Counted from the stretch's first letter, positions 27,338 through 36,523 are shown. The stretch: 64,000 nucleotides of DNA from Bacteroidia bacterium (GCA_905373475.1 CAJPTC010000011.1:1-64000), one strand, 5' to 3'. A program made the numbers and translations. Notes: generated by a model not told the origin, from the sequence alone.

Positions 27338-28948
27338 TTAGCGGCACTCTTTACGTTGGATTACCCACTCTTTTATGTTCCGTTTCTCCACATCAAAGCT
27401 TGCGCCGATAAGAATGATCTCTTTACCCGATGAAGCGTACTTGGCAGCATAATCCTTCTCGATTATCTGTTGTAGTGCTTCTTCGGCTGTGCCAGCACTC
27501 CAGAGCTTGAGTTCAAAAAGATAAACCGTTGTAGCGGTTATCACTACGCAATCCGCTCTGCCCGTAGTGCCTACGACCTCCGTTTCAGTATACTGCCCTA
27601 GCAGAGCAAAAATGAGGTATACCACAATCTGGTAGTCGCGTTCGCGGAACTTTATCTCTTCTCTTGCCGTGGTGTCGTAAGGCAAATTGGCAAAGACTGT
27701 CTGCAGGCGCTCCATAAAGGCATCAACGTCCTGTGCATCCACATCGTCAAGGAATTTGAAAATAGAGATCCCTAAACCACGATCTAGAGGTAGAAAACTA
27801 CTCTTTAAGTTGTTGAGAAATCCGTAACGCACCTCATCGTTCGGATACCCTAGGCGATAGTAGTTACGCCCTGCGATGTACTCCTTGATGGTCAGGTAGC
27901 CCGTTTGAAAGAGAATCGGAATCGGGTCATGAGCATCAGCGCGGTGCTTGTCTAAGCCATAATCATCGAGGCGCACACCGCCCTCAAGGTCGGGTATGAA
28001 GTAGTGCGCTTCTTTCAGGTATTTCACCAAAAAATCAGGCGTACCTGTGGCGTACCAGTAGTCCTTAAGAACACGTGATGCAAAGGTATTTAGGAGGCTA
28101 AACGGATTGTAAACATTCTCCCCCTCTTGGGCAAAAAGATAGCCATCGTAGCGTTTTCTTAATGTTTCCAGAGTCTCGTTTATTGGTAGCTTTAGTTTAT
28201 CAGCCAGCGCCTTCATTTCAGGTACAAAATTCGCATTGAGCTCCGTCTCTGTGATACCACATATCGCTGCGAAGTCTGGCAATTGGCTAATATCGCGCAG
28301 ATTATTCAACCCACTAAAGACACTCACCTCGCTAAACTTAGAAACACCCGTTAAAAACGAAAAACGGAGATACTCGTCGCAAGTCTTTATTACCGAGAAG
28401 AATGCCCCTAAAATGTCACGATATTGAATATTTAAGTCTTCATTATCCAAGGTATCAAGCAATGCTTTGTCATACTCATCGATAAGTACAACCACTTTCT
28501 TGCTCGTCTTCTCGTAGGCGCGCTGAATCACTCCTTTGAAACGACTAGACAAAGTGCGTTCTGCTTCGTCTTTACCGTAAAGCGTTTCCCAAGCCTTGAG
28601 ATGCGTATGTAAAATGTTCTCGAGATCTTCTAATTTCTTATAATTCTCTGTATTGAAGTCCAGATACAAGACAGGGTACTCTATCCACGCTTCGCGCTTT
28701 TCTTGTCGCGCCAGTTCCTCTTCGACCTTCTCGAGGTATAACCCCTTAAAGAGCTCTTTTTGCCCGCGAAAGTAGGCTGCTAGCGTAGAAAGGAATAAAC
28801 TCTTCCCGAAGCGACGAGGGCGGTTGAGAAAGTATACAGACCCTTTCAAGAGCTGCACTATGTATTGAGTCTTATCAACATAGTTGTAGCCTTCTGCGAT
28901 TATTTTTTCAAAGTCCTGTACACCGATAGGTAGTTTTCTTTCTGCCAT
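27338..28948 (-). CDS. AAA-ATPase-like/PD-(D/E)XK nuclease-fold protein, copy 2
   Basis: Second complete member (536 aa) of the family described at 6905. P-loop-like RPRRFGKS and Walker B VVVLIDEYDK are intact, as are the nuclease residues in GRADCVV and YLFELK. Up to about residue 297 it is closer to copy 3 (shared FAAICGIT, RKRYDGYLFA, GENVYNPFSLLN, then FAS); from DYWYATGTP to the end it is almost identical to copy 1. The start is placed at the ATG giving MAERKLPIGVQ; an upstream in-frame ATG would add 26 residues not present in the other copies. Function unknown. Confidence 0.9.
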   Translation of the reverse strand: MAERKLPIGVQDFEKIIAEGYNYVDKTQYIVQLLKGSVYFLNRPRRFGKSLFLSTLAAYFRGQKELFKGLYLEKVEEELARQEKREAWIEYPVLYLDFNTENYKKLEDLENILHTHLKAWETLYGKDEAERTLSSRFKGVIQRAYEKTSKKVVVLIDEYDKALLDTLDNEDLNIQYRDILGAFFSVIKTCDEYLRFSFLTGVSKFSEVSVFSGLNNLRDISQLPDFAAICGITETELNANFVPEMKALADKLKLPINETLETLRKRYDGYLFAQEGENVYNPFSLLNTFASRVLKDYWYATGTPDFLVKYLKEAHYFIPDLEGGVRLDDYGLDKHRADAHDPIPILFQTGYLTIKEYIAGRNYYRLGYPNDEVRYGFLNNLKSSFLPLDRGLGISIFKFLDDVDAQDVDAFMERLQTVFANLPYDTTAREEIKFRERDYQIVVYLIFALLGQYTETEVVGTTGRADCVVITATTVYLFELKLWSAGTAEEALQQIIEKDYAAKYASSGKEIILIGASFDVEKRNIKEWVIQRKECR

Positions 28949-28962
28949 TTTCGTGACGGTTG

Positions 28963-28984
28963 ATAGCACTAAGGTACGAAAAAC
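28963..28984 (-). repeat. Upstream repeat shared by AAA/PD-(D/E)XK copies 2 and 3
   Basis: These 22 bases are identical to 56286-56307, 15 bases before the copy 2 start and 13 before the copy 3 start. On the minus strand they contain TACCTTAG, close to the TAnnTTTG promoter element, so this is probably the shared promoter region. A second shared block follows at 29042-29061, similar to 56331-56350. Confidence 0.6.
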
Positions 28985-29277
28985 AGAAGAGGCAAGAGAA
29001 AACGCAATGTGAGAAGAGATATGCACAGGCGCAGCTCCCAGAAAAGCCGCTGTCTCTTGTCTACGTTCACGAACTTGGGGAAGTTGAGTTACCTACACGT
29101 TCAGCGGTGGTAAGAAGCTAAAACCTCTTCCAGATACCGACGAACTTCAGTCGTACGAAAAGACTACAAATCCGAACAAATAGGACGCCATAGTGCGATT
29201 TACTTCCCTCGCCCCATAAACAAAAAAGGTAGAGGGCTTACCTTTTCGTTCAAACACTTCGCGTAAAAGTGTATTAC
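28985..29277. other. Intergenic region without recognisable gene
   Basis: Apart from the second block shared with the upstream region of copy 3 (29042-29061), I find no coding frame with convincing content, RNA gene or terminator here. The right part leads into the promoter of the DUF4299 gene. Confidence 0.6.
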
Positions 29278-29285
29278 TACTTTTG
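29278..29285 (+). promoter_or_regulatory. Candidate -7 promoter element for DUF4299 gene
   Basis: TACTTTTG matches TAnnTTTG, 44 bases before the ATG. A GGAGGAG ribosome binding site follows near 29317. Confidence 0.55.
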
Positions 29286-29329
29286 CAAGTAGTAGGTTCG
29301 TACTTGAAACGGATTAGGAGGAGAAGAAA

Positions 29330-30250
29330 ATGAGTCAAACATTCAAGATTATCCCTAAAGAGAAACGCGCGCGAAAAGAGGTGGAACGCTTATCGGTCTC
29401 CCAATTTGTTGCCTATATGGATGGGGAATTCGATTATCTAACCGACCTTGTTTACAGAGGTGGCACTTACATGTCTGACGAGGCGGAGCTTGCACAGCTC
29501 ATAACGGAGGGGAATTTTGCATTCGGGAAAGAATTCATCACTAGTAGGGCTTTTATCCTGATCTGCGATAAGAAGAGTTTCAATGTGCGAATCAATACAC
29601 CTGCTACAACCAAGGACTGGCAAACGGCTCTAGCATTTATAAAAATGCTGGCAATGAAAACAGACGCTATCGTAATAACAGAAGCAGGCACGGAACTCTC
29701 ACTTTCGGCATTGGAAAGCTACGACTATAAACCTGACATCTTGGCTGGGATAAAGAATTTACAGGAAGCAAAAGGGGATGATGTACAACAAATTGTGGGT
29801 CCGTGCGATCGTATCATCTACCTTGACGTGAATGCTATAAAAAACATTACGGGCGCTCCTGATCCTATCGCTGCTTTTGACACAACACTGGAAAAAGTAT
29901 TTCACACTGACGGTGCACCGCCTACGCAGTATTTCCTTCCGTTTAGAAAGCAAGATGGGAGCGACGAGTTTCTTATCGGTTATCACATCCTCTTCTCAAA
30001 TTTCCCGACAATCTTACCCATCCAGCCTAGATTGTACCCGAAGAATATCCCTCTTATTCGCAAACACTATGGTGGGGTACAGAAGTGGCTTATCGGTTTG
30101 GCTATTCCTGGCCAAAAAGAGCCATTCTTTCTTACCCACGAACAGGTAATAGAGAGTCTGCAACGCTGTCGGAAGATTGATGCGAATCAGCTCTACGTGG
30201 AGCGTTTGACGCGCGAAGAAATGATCGCAATGGTGAAAAAATACGAATAG
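29330..30250 (+). CDS. DUF4299 family protein
   Basis: A 306-aa soluble protein that I place in DUF4299, a family without known function. Supporting features are the N-terminal SVSQFVAYM segment, the FGKEFITSRAFILIC stretch followed by NVRINTPATTKDWQTALAF, and ITEAGTELSLSALESYDYKPDI. No signal peptide or membrane helix is seen. A strong ribosome binding site (GGAGGAG) precedes the ATG. It is a single-gene unit between AAA copy 2 and pyrH and may be an accessory gene; family assignment is by recognition only. Confidence 0.72.
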   Translation: MSQTFKIIPKEKRARKEVERLSVSQFVAYMDGEFDYLTDLVYRGGTYMSDEAELAQLITEGNFAFGKEFITSRAFILICDKKSFNVRINTPATTKDWQTALAFIKMLAMKTDAIVITEAGTELSLSALESYDYKPDILAGIKNLQEAKGDDVQQIVGPCDRIIYLDVNAIKNITGAPDPIAAFDTTLEKVFHTDGAPPTQYFLPFRKQDGSDEFLIGYHILFSNFPTILPIQPRLYPKNIPLIRKHYGGVQKWLIGLAIPGQKEPFFLTHEQVIESLQRCRKIDANQLYVERLTREEMIAMVKKYE

Positions 30251-30492
30251 CAGCCCAGTACACACTGAAATGCTTTAGCGCCTATTGAATTTCGGATAGT
30301 CAAGCTTGCTGCAATACGTTTTTGCTGTCTGTACGGGGGTAACCTTCTGCAATGCGACTTCCGTGGGGCGATAGAAAATTGTACGTTTTTCGCATTTTCA
30401 ATCAGATTTGGTGAGTTTCGTCTTGCTTCATGGAGCTAATTAAGCCGTGAAGCTGGGCGCGCTGCGACAGGACATCCCTCAAGAAAACTTAG

Positions 30493-30500
30493 TACTTTTG
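30493..30500 (+). promoter_or_regulatory. Candidate -7 promoter element for pyrH-frr
   Basis: TACTTTTG matches TAnnTTTG, 33 bases before pyrH, with GGGGGGAGG as ribosome binding region after it. The preceding 240 bases show no gene. Confidence 0.55.
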
Positions 30501-30533
30501 TAAAGGGCACAAATCTTAGTAGGGGGGAGGCGA

Positions 30534-31241
30534 ATGAACTTTCAACGCGTTTTACTGAAATTGAGTGGCGAGGCATTGGCGGGAGCAAACGGCTTTGGCT
30601 TTGATGCGCAGGTGATGAGCGAGTACGCTAAATCTATCGCAGATGCAGCAACTACGGGAACTCAGATCGCTATCGTTATAGGAGGTGGTAATATTTATCG
30701 TGGTGAACAAGGTGCGCAAACGGGCAAATGGCGTGTAAAGGGCGACCAAATGGGGATGCTTGCCACGGTAATTAACGGATTGGCGCTTGCAGAGACCTTT
30801 GAAAAGGAGCACTGTGCTACTCAAGTTTTTTCCGCTTTTCCTACAGGTCCAGTTGCAACACCCTATTCGGTAGAAGGAGTAGAGGAAGCTTTGACGCAAC
30901 AAAAAGTAGCCATCCTTACAGCGGGAACAGGCAATCCGTTCTTTACGACCGATTCGGCGGCAGCACTCCGTGCAACAGAACTACATTGCGATGCGCTTTT
31001 GAAGGGAACGCGAGTAGATGGCGTATACGACTGCGACCCAGAGAAGAATGCAGATGCGCAGAAGTACGAGACGCTCACCTTTGAGCAAGCCTACGAAAAA
31101 CGGTTACGCATTATGGACTTGACGGCATTTACACTCTGCCGCGAGAATAATATCCCGATTGTTGTGTTCAACATGAACCGCATCGGGGCGCTTGGTCGTC
31201 TTCTACGCGGTGAGACAATTGGTAGCACGGTTCAGAATTAA
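30534..31241 (+). CDS. pyrH: UMP kinase
   Basis: Phosphorylates UMP to UDP in pyrimidine nucleotide synthesis. The 235-aa amino-acid-kinase-fold protein shows VLLKLSGEAL at the N-terminus, IVIGGGNIYRG, the LTAGTGNPFFTTDSAAALRA region (core GTGNPFFTTDSAA) and KGTRVDGVYD. Length is normal. It lies 24 bases upstream of frr, the usual bacterial arrangement pyrH-frr. Confidence 0.97.
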   Translation: MNFQRVLLKLSGEALAGANGFGFDAQVMSEYAKSIADAATTGTQIAIVIGGGNIYRGEQGAQTGKWRVKGDQMGMLATVINGLALAETFEKEHCATQVFSAFPTGPVATPYSVEGVEEALTQQKVAILTAGTGNPFFTTDSAAALRATELHCDALLKGTRVDGVYDCDPEKNADAQKYETLTFEQAYEKRLRIMDLTAFTLCRENNIPIVVFNMNRIGALGRLLRGETIGSTVQN

Positions 31242-31265
31242 AAACGCACAATAACGAATACTATC

Positions 31266-31823
31266 ATGGATAAGAACACATGTATGAAGAGTGCTGAAGA
31301 GGCAATGGGCAAAGGTATTACGCACCTCGAGATCGCCCTCCAGGCTATTCGCACAGGGAAGGCTTCGCCCTCTATCCTCTCACAGATCAAGATAGATTAC
31401 TATGGTACACCTACGCCGCTTCCAAACGTTGCTAATGTATCGACACAGGATGCACAGACCCTCTCTGTACAGCCGTGGGAGAAAAACTTAGTGCCCATTA
31501 TTACGAAGGCTATACAGGATGCCAATTTGGGGTTGCAGCCCCTAAATGCGGGCGACCATGTACGAGTTCCCATTCCGAAGCTGACAGAGGAGCGACGCAA
31601 AGAGCTTGTAAAACAAGTAAAGGGCGAAGCAGAGAAAGCGAAAACAGTGCTTCGCAATGCTCGTCGCGAGGCTAACGATCAGATCAAGAAGATGCAGAAA
31701 GAGGGCTTTGCGGAAGACGAGGCAAAGAACCTAGAGAACGAGATACAGAAGCTTACCGAAAAGTTCATCAAGCAAGTAGACGGAATTGCCGAGGCAAAAG
31801 AGAAAGAAATAATGACCATCTAG
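31266..31823 (+). CDS. frr: Ribosome recycling factor
   Basis: Releases ribosomes from mRNA after termination together with EF-G. The 185-aa protein shows IRTGKASPSIL, IDYYGTPTPLPNVANVS, RVPIPKLTEERRKELVKQ and the C-terminal helix with GFAEDEAKNLENEIQKLT, all family-typical and at normal length. It ends the pyrH-frr unit before a terminator hairpin. Confidence 0.97.
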   Translation: MDKNTCMKSAEEAMGKGITHLEIALQAIRTGKASPSILSQIKIDYYGTPTPLPNVANVSTQDAQTLSVQPWEKNLVPIITKAIQDANLGLQPLNAGDHVRVPIPKLTEERRKELVKQVKGEAEKAKTVLRNARREANDQIKKMQKEGFAEDEAKNLENEIQKLTEKFIKQVDGIAEAKEKEIMTI

Positions 31824-31848
31824 GTCGTACGCTAACAACGTGGCAGCT

Positions 31849-31885
31849 AGAGCCTCCTTCTTCGGAGGGAGGCTCTCATATTTTT
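31849..31885 (+). terminator. Terminator after frr
   Basis: Stem AGAGCCTCC (31849-31857) pairs with 31868-31876, followed by CATATTTTT. The T run almost touches the mqnA start, so mqnA translation initiates right after the hairpin. Confidence 0.75.
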
Positions 31886-31889
31886 GGGG

Positions 31890-32699
31890 ATGGCAAGAAA
31901 GGTGCGTATTGCAGCGGTCTCTTACTTAAACACGCTTCCTATGGTTTATGGAATACAGCATCATTCCATAGCAGCCGATGTTACGCTTACACTTGCCGTG
32001 CCTTCTCTGTGTGCTCAGCTTTTACAAGAAAAAAAGGTAGACCTAGCGCTCCTTCCCGTGGGCGCATTAACGGCTTGCCGCAACGTTCTTCTCCTTCCCG
32101 ATTACTGCATAGGAGCGAACGACAGCGTTGAAACCGTCTGCATTCTCTCACATGTTCCGCTGCACAATATTCAGAATCTCTACCTTGACCCCGACTCTCG
32201 TACTTCGGTACTTCTCGCGCGTATTCTCCTCTCCCAATACTGGGATCTGCAACCACAGCTACTTCCCTTAGCGCCCCATTTACTAGACCTTGGAGGTACT
32301 CTTAATGATGCAGTACTGCTCATCGGCGACAAGGTCTTTGAATACCGTGCACGCTATGCGTATTCGTATGACCTCGCACATGCATGGCGCGTGTGGACAC
32401 AACTACCCATGGTTTTTGCTGTTTGGGCAAGTACAAGCCCGCTGGAATCCTCCTTCCTCGCGCTGTTCAACGAGGCCATGGAATTCGGGTTCTCGCACAT
32501 TCCCGAAGCGCTAAATGACTACCCATTGCCCAGCTTTATCACAAAGACAAATGCGACCGACTATCTGACACGCCGCATAAACTATCATTTTGACGCAGCC
32601 AAGCATCAGGCGCTAGAGCTCTACCTACAGAAGGTAAAACGTCTGCCCGATCTCGCTCCACAGTTCGTTTCATTTCCCACAACAATCTGGCGGATATGA
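31890..32699 (+). CDS. mqnA: Chorismate dehydratase MqnA (futalosine pathway)
   Basis: MqnA dehydrates chorismate to 3-enolpyruvylbenzoate, first step of the futalosine route to menaquinone. The 269-aa protein has the family start RIAAVSYLNTLPMVYGI (residues 5-21), the LALLPVGALT segment (about 54-63) and VWASTSPLESSFL late in the chain, consistent with the periplasmic-binding-protein-like fold. The ATG at 31890 is preferred over a TTG two codons upstream inside the T run. Its stop overlaps the corA start by 4 bases (ATGA). Confidence 0.88.
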   Translation: MARKVRIAAVSYLNTLPMVYGIQHHSIAADVTLTLAVPSLCAQLLQEKKVDLALLPVGALTACRNVLLLPDYCIGANDSVETVCILSHVPLHNIQNLYLDPDSRTSVLLARILLSQYWDLQPQLLPLAPHLLDLGGTLNDAVLLIGDKVFEYRARYAYSYDLAHAWRVWTQLPMVFAVWASTSPLESSFLALFNEAMEFGFSHIPEALNDYPLPSFITKTNATDYLTRRINYHFDAAKHQALELYLQKVKRLPDLAPQFVSFPTTIWRI

Positions 32700-33652
32700 T
32701 CACTATCTTTTATAAAAGCCATGATAGCATCGTGAGCGAAGTAGACGAAGAGATCCTCAAGCAAATAGACTACGAGGATCTGCTTTGGGTAGATCTCATG
32801 GATGCCACGGAACACGAGAATGGGCGCGTAGAGGAATTCTTCGGCGTTAACATTCAAACTCGGCAACAAGCCGAGGAGATTGAGAGCTCTTCGCGCTATT
32901 CGGAGACTGACGCGCTAATTATTGCGAACTCTAGTTTCCTTATTCCTTCCACCGAGACCTATTTTAGCGAGCCAACCTCTTTTCAATTAAAGGATGGTAT
33001 CCTGATCTCGACGCGTAACCGCGAATTACGTTCCTTTGGCGATACACAGCGCAAACTTTCGCACAACCCGAAGGCATACCCCACGGGGTATCACATCTTT
33101 GTTGCATTGTTCGAGACGCGAATAGATATGGATGCCGATATGCTTGAAAATATTGCACGCGGCATTACACAACTCAGCAAGCGAATTAACTTAGCCAAGC
33201 CTGAGGATATTGACCAGAAGGTGATCTTGGAGATTAACACGTTGCAAGAGAATACCATGCTGATCCGCGAGAATATTATAGATAAGCAGCGGATTCTGAG
33301 CGGCGTACTAAAGAGCGAACGTTTTCCACGCGACGTATTTCCGAAGCTTCAGGTGATGATAAAAGATACCAACTCCCTAATTAACCACGCTGACTTTAGC
33401 TTTGATCGTCTCGATTACCTTCAAGATACTTTCCTAGGGCTCGCCAACATTCACCTTAATAAGATAACGAAGACCTTTACGGTGGCCTCGGTTATCTTTA
33501 TGCCTCCTACGCTTATAGCCTCCATCTACGGGATGAACTTCGCCGCCATGCCGGAACTCCAGTGGAAGATTGGCTACCCGTTCGCTATTGTGGTGATGAT
33601 TCTCTCCTCGCTCACAACCATCATTATTTTCAAACTTAAGAAACTACTCTAA
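32696..33652 (+). CDS. corA: CorA-family magnesium/cobalt transporter
   Basis: Divalent-cation channel of the inner membrane. The 318-aa protein has a long cytoplasmic helical domain and two C-terminal membrane helices, the first followed by the signature YGMNFAAMPE (about residues 279-288). Length is typical of short CorA proteins. Start overlaps the mqnA stop, and the nfeD-like gene begins 2 bases after its stop, so the three are probably cotranscribed. Confidence 0.95.
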   Translation: MITIFYKSHDSIVSEVDEEILKQIDYEDLLWVDLMDATEHENGRVEEFFGVNIQTRQQAEEIESSSRYSETDALIIANSSFLIPSTETYFSEPTSFQLKDGILISTRNRELRSFGDTQRKLSHNPKAYPTGYHIFVALFETRIDMDADMLENIARGITQLSKRINLAKPEDIDQKVILEINTLQENTMLIRENIIDKQRILSGVLKSERFPRDVFPKLQVMIKDTNSLINHADFSFDRLDYLQDTFLGLANIHLNKITKTFTVASVIFMPPTLIASIYGMNFAAMPELQWKIGYPFAIVVMILSSLTTIIIFKLKKLL

Positions 33653-33654
33653 CC

Positions 33655-34503
33655 ATGTCCTTCAAGGTGATTCTTCTAGCCGCTCTTACTTTCCTCCTTC
33701 TTTCCGTAAGTGCCACCACAACTTGTTTTTTTGCAACACAAAGGGGGATCGAAACGCAAAATCCGCAATCTACCATAAGTGCTACGGCTTTGGAAGATGA
33801 TGGTACGTCGGAGACGCCGCAATCGTCGCCATCTACCATGCGTAAAATACTAGCCACGCTTCTGGTGGTTTTCATTGTGGGAGGTTTCTTTTCGGAGATG
33901 CAAACCCCAGGCGTAGGAATCTCTTTTGCGGTATCTATAGTAGCTTCCATCCTCTTTTTCACACTCTTCTACATAGATGGTTATGTAGAATTTCTAGACA
34001 TCCTACTTTTTCTGATAGGTCTTATCCTTATACTGCTCGAGATATTTGTTATCCCAGGTTTTGGTTTAACGGGTGTCTTAGGACTTCTTTTTGCAGTATC
34101 GGGCTTATCATTAGCCTTGGTAGATAATTCGCTAATTTCTTCGCTCGATTCTAATGCAATACACGATATGTTAGTAGCCGCCGCATTGGTTATCATAGGT
34201 CTTACGATTGGAATTTTCGGGAGCATGGCGCTGAGCCATTTTCTCACTACCTCAAAACGAACACCTGCCATGGCGCTCCACAAAGAGATGTCGGCAGAAG
34301 AGGGTTATATAGGGGTACAACCTCTTTCGCCCGAACTTGTTGGAAGGGAGGGGATTGCCGAAACGGTGTTACGCCCATCGGGCAAAGTGGTAATAGACGG
34401 CACGAGCTATGATGCAGTAGCTCTCGGTGCGATGATAACAAAAGGTGCTCGCATCGTCGTTGCGAAGATTGAAAGCAGTCAGCTCTACGTGAAAGCGTTT
34501 TGA
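33655..34503 (+). CDS. NfeD-like membrane protein without protease domain
   Basis: A 282-aa membrane protein. Residues 1-25 form a hydrophobic start (LLAALTFLLLSVSA), followed by a Ser/Thr-rich linker, then several membrane segments (about residues 65-200, with VEFLDILLFLIGLILILLEI and FVIPGFGLTGVLGLLFAVSG) as in the NfeD membrane region. A C-terminal OB-fold-like NfeD domain follows (LVGREGIAETVLRPSGKVVI). The ClpP-like serine protease domain that starts long NfeD proteins is missing, so it is not expected to be a protease itself. Role uncertain; NfeD proteins are linked to membrane quality control. Last gene of the mqnA-corA unit. Confidence 0.8.
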   Translation: MSFKVILLAALTFLLLSVSATTTCFFATQRGIETQNPQSTISATALEDDGTSETPQSSPSTMRKILATLLVVFIVGGFFSEMQTPGVGISFAVSIVASILFFTLFYIDGYVEFLDILLFLIGLILILLEIFVIPGFGLTGVLGLLFAVSGLSLALVDNSLISSLDSNAIHDMLVAAALVIIGLTIGIFGSMALSHFLTTSKRTPAMALHKEMSAEEGYIGVQPLSPELVGREGIAETVLRPSGKVVIDGTSYDAVALGAMITKGARIVVAKIESSQLYVKAF

Positions 34504-34650
34504 AACACCACGAAAACGAGGCGGTTGTGTGCGTAGTGGGACTGTATAGGGCGGTGTGGCGTAAACTGCTTTGTATTTGAGAAATTTGGGTTCAGTCACG
34601 TACGTCTAACGTTTCCTAATCCCTCGTCCTCATTGTCTTGCATTTTACGC
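34504..34650. other. Intergenic stretch without recognisable gene
   Basis: No convincing coding frame, RNA gene or repeat is seen between the nfeD-like stop and the hairpin at 34651. The remaining bases up to pdxA (34695-34797) are likewise empty apart from the promoter element at 34798. Confidence 0.6.
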
Positions 34651-34694
34651 ATCTGAGCACCTCTTACGTAAGGAGGTGCTCAGATTTCTGTTTT
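34651..34694 (+). terminator. Hairpin terminator downstream of nfeD-like gene
   Basis: A perfect 13-bp stem ATCTGAGCACCTC (34651-34663 with 34673-34685), then TTCTGTTTT. It lies about 150 bases beyond the gene, far for a terminator, but nothing else lies between. Confidence 0.7.
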
Positions 34695-34797
34695 GCATTC
34701 TGCAATAGAGAAATTTTTCCAGACATTACTATCTACAAATAAACGCGGTGCTGGTGATAGGGAAGCGAATTCTTCCTTCCTTACTCCCTATATTTTC

Positions 34798-34805
34798 TAC
34801 CTTTG
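34798..34805 (+). promoter_or_regulatory. Candidate -7 promoter element for pdxA-ruvA-sprA
   Basis: TACCTTTG matches TAnnTTTG, 41 bases before the pdxA start. It may serve the whole pdxA-ruvA-sprA run. Confidence 0.55.
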
Positions 34806-34846
34806 TTTCAAAACAAGGTGATAAGGTTTTAAGAAGGCGTAGATAA

Positions 34847-35917
34847 ATGTTGGAGGGAAAGGTAGTCGTAGGCATTACGCAGGGCGATTGTAACGGAATA
34901 GGACCAGAGGTGCTCATTCGTGCCCTGCAAGACCCTATGTTTGTAGAGCAGTTTGTACCCGTAATATATGGTTCTGGGCGTGTACTGGCCTACTATCGGA
35001 AAAATCTGAATGTACAAGGCGTTCAGGTGTTTGCTGTGAAACGTGCTGCCGAGGCACATCCGCGCCGTATAAACCTCATTGAAGTTTCTGTCTCCGAACC
35101 CGTAATGGTGGAAATGGGGCAACCCACTCGCCTTGCAGGACTCCTTGCCTACAATGCTTTGGAAGCCTTTTTTGCCGATTGGCGTACAGGCGCGTTAGAT
35201 GCTTTGGTTACATTACCCGTCAATAAGAGTACGATGCAGTCGGCCTCATTTGTATTCCCAGGGCATACTGAATATCTTGCCGATCGTACACAGAGTCCAG
35301 ATGCGCTGATGTTTATGATCAGCGATCGGCTGCGCGTTGGGGTTGTTACAGGTCATGTACCGCTGCGCCGTGTACCCGAACTGCTCTCCTCAGAGCGCAT
35401 ACTGGCTAAGATTCGCCTGATGAACGATACTTTGCGCCGCGATTTTGAACTTGAACGTCCGCGTATTGCGGTTTTAGGACTTAACCCGCATGCAGGCGAG
35501 GGTGGATTGCTGGGTACTGAGGAAATGACCGTTATAACTCCCGCTATAGAACAAGCGAATGCGGAGGGTATGATTGCTGTAGGGCCTCTGCCCGCTGATG
35601 GATTCTTTGGGGCAGGAGCGTGGAAGAATTACGATGCCGTGCTTGCTATGTACCACGACCAAGGGTTAATACCCTTTAAGTCTCTAACTTTTGAAGACGG
35701 TGTAAACTTTACGGCGGGTTTGCCTCTTGTGCGAACCTCTCCTGCGCACGGTACCGCCTATTCGTTAGTGGGGAAGGGCACAGCCTCCTGCGAACCCTTC
35801 CGTCAATCTGTTTATGCCGCCATACAAATAGCCAAATCGCGTCAACGTACCGATACAACTCTTGCAGGGGCATTGCGCCCGCAACCCACGGAGGCAACGG
35901 AGGTCGCCGAGCACTAG
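34847..35917 (+). CDS. pdxA: 4-hydroxythreonine-4-phosphate dehydrogenase PdxA
   Basis: Oxidises 4-phosphooxy-threonine in pyridoxal phosphate synthesis. The 356-aa protein shows GITQGDCNGIGPEV at the N-terminus, TLPVNKSTMQ, FPGHTEYLADRT, GLNPHAGEGGLLG and the C-terminal AMYHDQGLIPFK and RTSPAHGTAY motifs, including the metal-binding His residues. Length fits the family. Followed after 14 bases by ruvA. Confidence 0.97.
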   Translation: MLEGKVVVGITQGDCNGIGPEVLIRALQDPMFVEQFVPVIYGSGRVLAYYRKNLNVQGVQVFAVKRAAEAHPRRINLIEVSVSEPVMVEMGQPTRLAGLLAYNALEAFFADWRTGALDALVTLPVNKSTMQSASFVFPGHTEYLADRTQSPDALMFMISDRLRVGVVTGHVPLRRVPELLSSERILAKIRLMNDTLRRDFELERPRIAVLGLNPHAGEGGLLGTEEMTVITPAIEQANAEGMIAVGPLPADGFFGAGAWKNYDAVLAMYHDQGLIPFKSLTFEDGVNFTAGLPLVRTSPAHGTAYSLVGKGTASCEPFRQSVYAAIQIAKSRQRTDTTLAGALRPQPTEATEVAEH

Positions 35918-35931
35918 CAAGGGAAGCTCTG

Positions 35932-36513
35932 ATGATAGATTTTATATCGGGCGATGTCGTTTCGCTAACGCCTACTGAGGTAGTGATAGCCAACGGGGGC
36001 GTGGGCTATCTCCTTCAAATCTCGATGCAAACTTATACGGCAATAGAGGGCAAAGTTACTGTCTTGCTATATGCTCACGAAGCTATTCGGGAAGATGCTT
36101 ACGACCTCTATGGTTTTGTTACGAAAACCGAGCGTACCCTTTTTCGTTTGCTCATTTCCGTCTCGGGGGTAGGTTCTAATACGGCTCGGCTACTTCTTTC
36201 GTCGTATGAAAGCGGCGAATTGGTAGCAATGATTCGTAATGGCGATGCTGCTCGTTTATGCCAAGCCAAAGGCATAGGAACAAAGACGGCACAACGCATA
36301 ATCGTAGATTTACAAAACAAGGTGGGCGATCTCTCCGTAGCTGATACGGGGGCGCTGGCTGCGCACAATACCAAACGAGACGAAGCGTTATTTGCTTTGA
36401 TCGCACTAGGTTTCTCCCGAGCTGCAAGTGAGAAGGTGTTAGACGCTCTTCTGAAGTCCGATGCTTCGCTCTCGGTAGAACAGCTGATCAAAGGGGCGTT
36501 ACGGCAATTGTAG
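35932..36513 (+). CDS. ruvA: Holliday junction branch migration protein RuvA
   Basis: RuvA binds Holliday junctions and loads RuvB. The 193-aa protein has the N-terminal OB-fold (MIDFISGDVV, GVGYLLQIS), the helix-hairpin-helix region with LLISVSGVGSNTARLLLSSY and KGIGTKTAQRIIVDL, and the C-terminal helical domain with ALIALGFSRAASEKVLDAL. Located 10 bases upstream of sprA, the usual Bacteroidota order. Confidence 0.96.
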   Translation: MIDFISGDVVSLTPTEVVIANGGVGYLLQISMQTYTAIEGKVTVLLYAHEAIREDAYDLYGFVTKTERTLFRLLISVSGVGSNTARLLLSSYESGELVAMIRNGDAARLCQAKGIGTKTAQRIIVDLQNKVGDLSVADTGALAAHNTKRDEALFALIALGFSRAASEKVLDALLKSDASLSVEQLIKGALRQL

Positions 36514-36523
36514 TAAAAAATAG

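Noticed and set aside
28949..29026. Longer start for AAA copy 2
   Set aside because: Adds 26 residues not shared by the other copies and includes the repeated promoter-like block.
27158..29330. Possible insertion sequence or integrated element around AAA copy 2
   Set aside because: No transposase, terminal inverted repeats or target duplication could be seen; tandem duplication and deletion explain the remnant.
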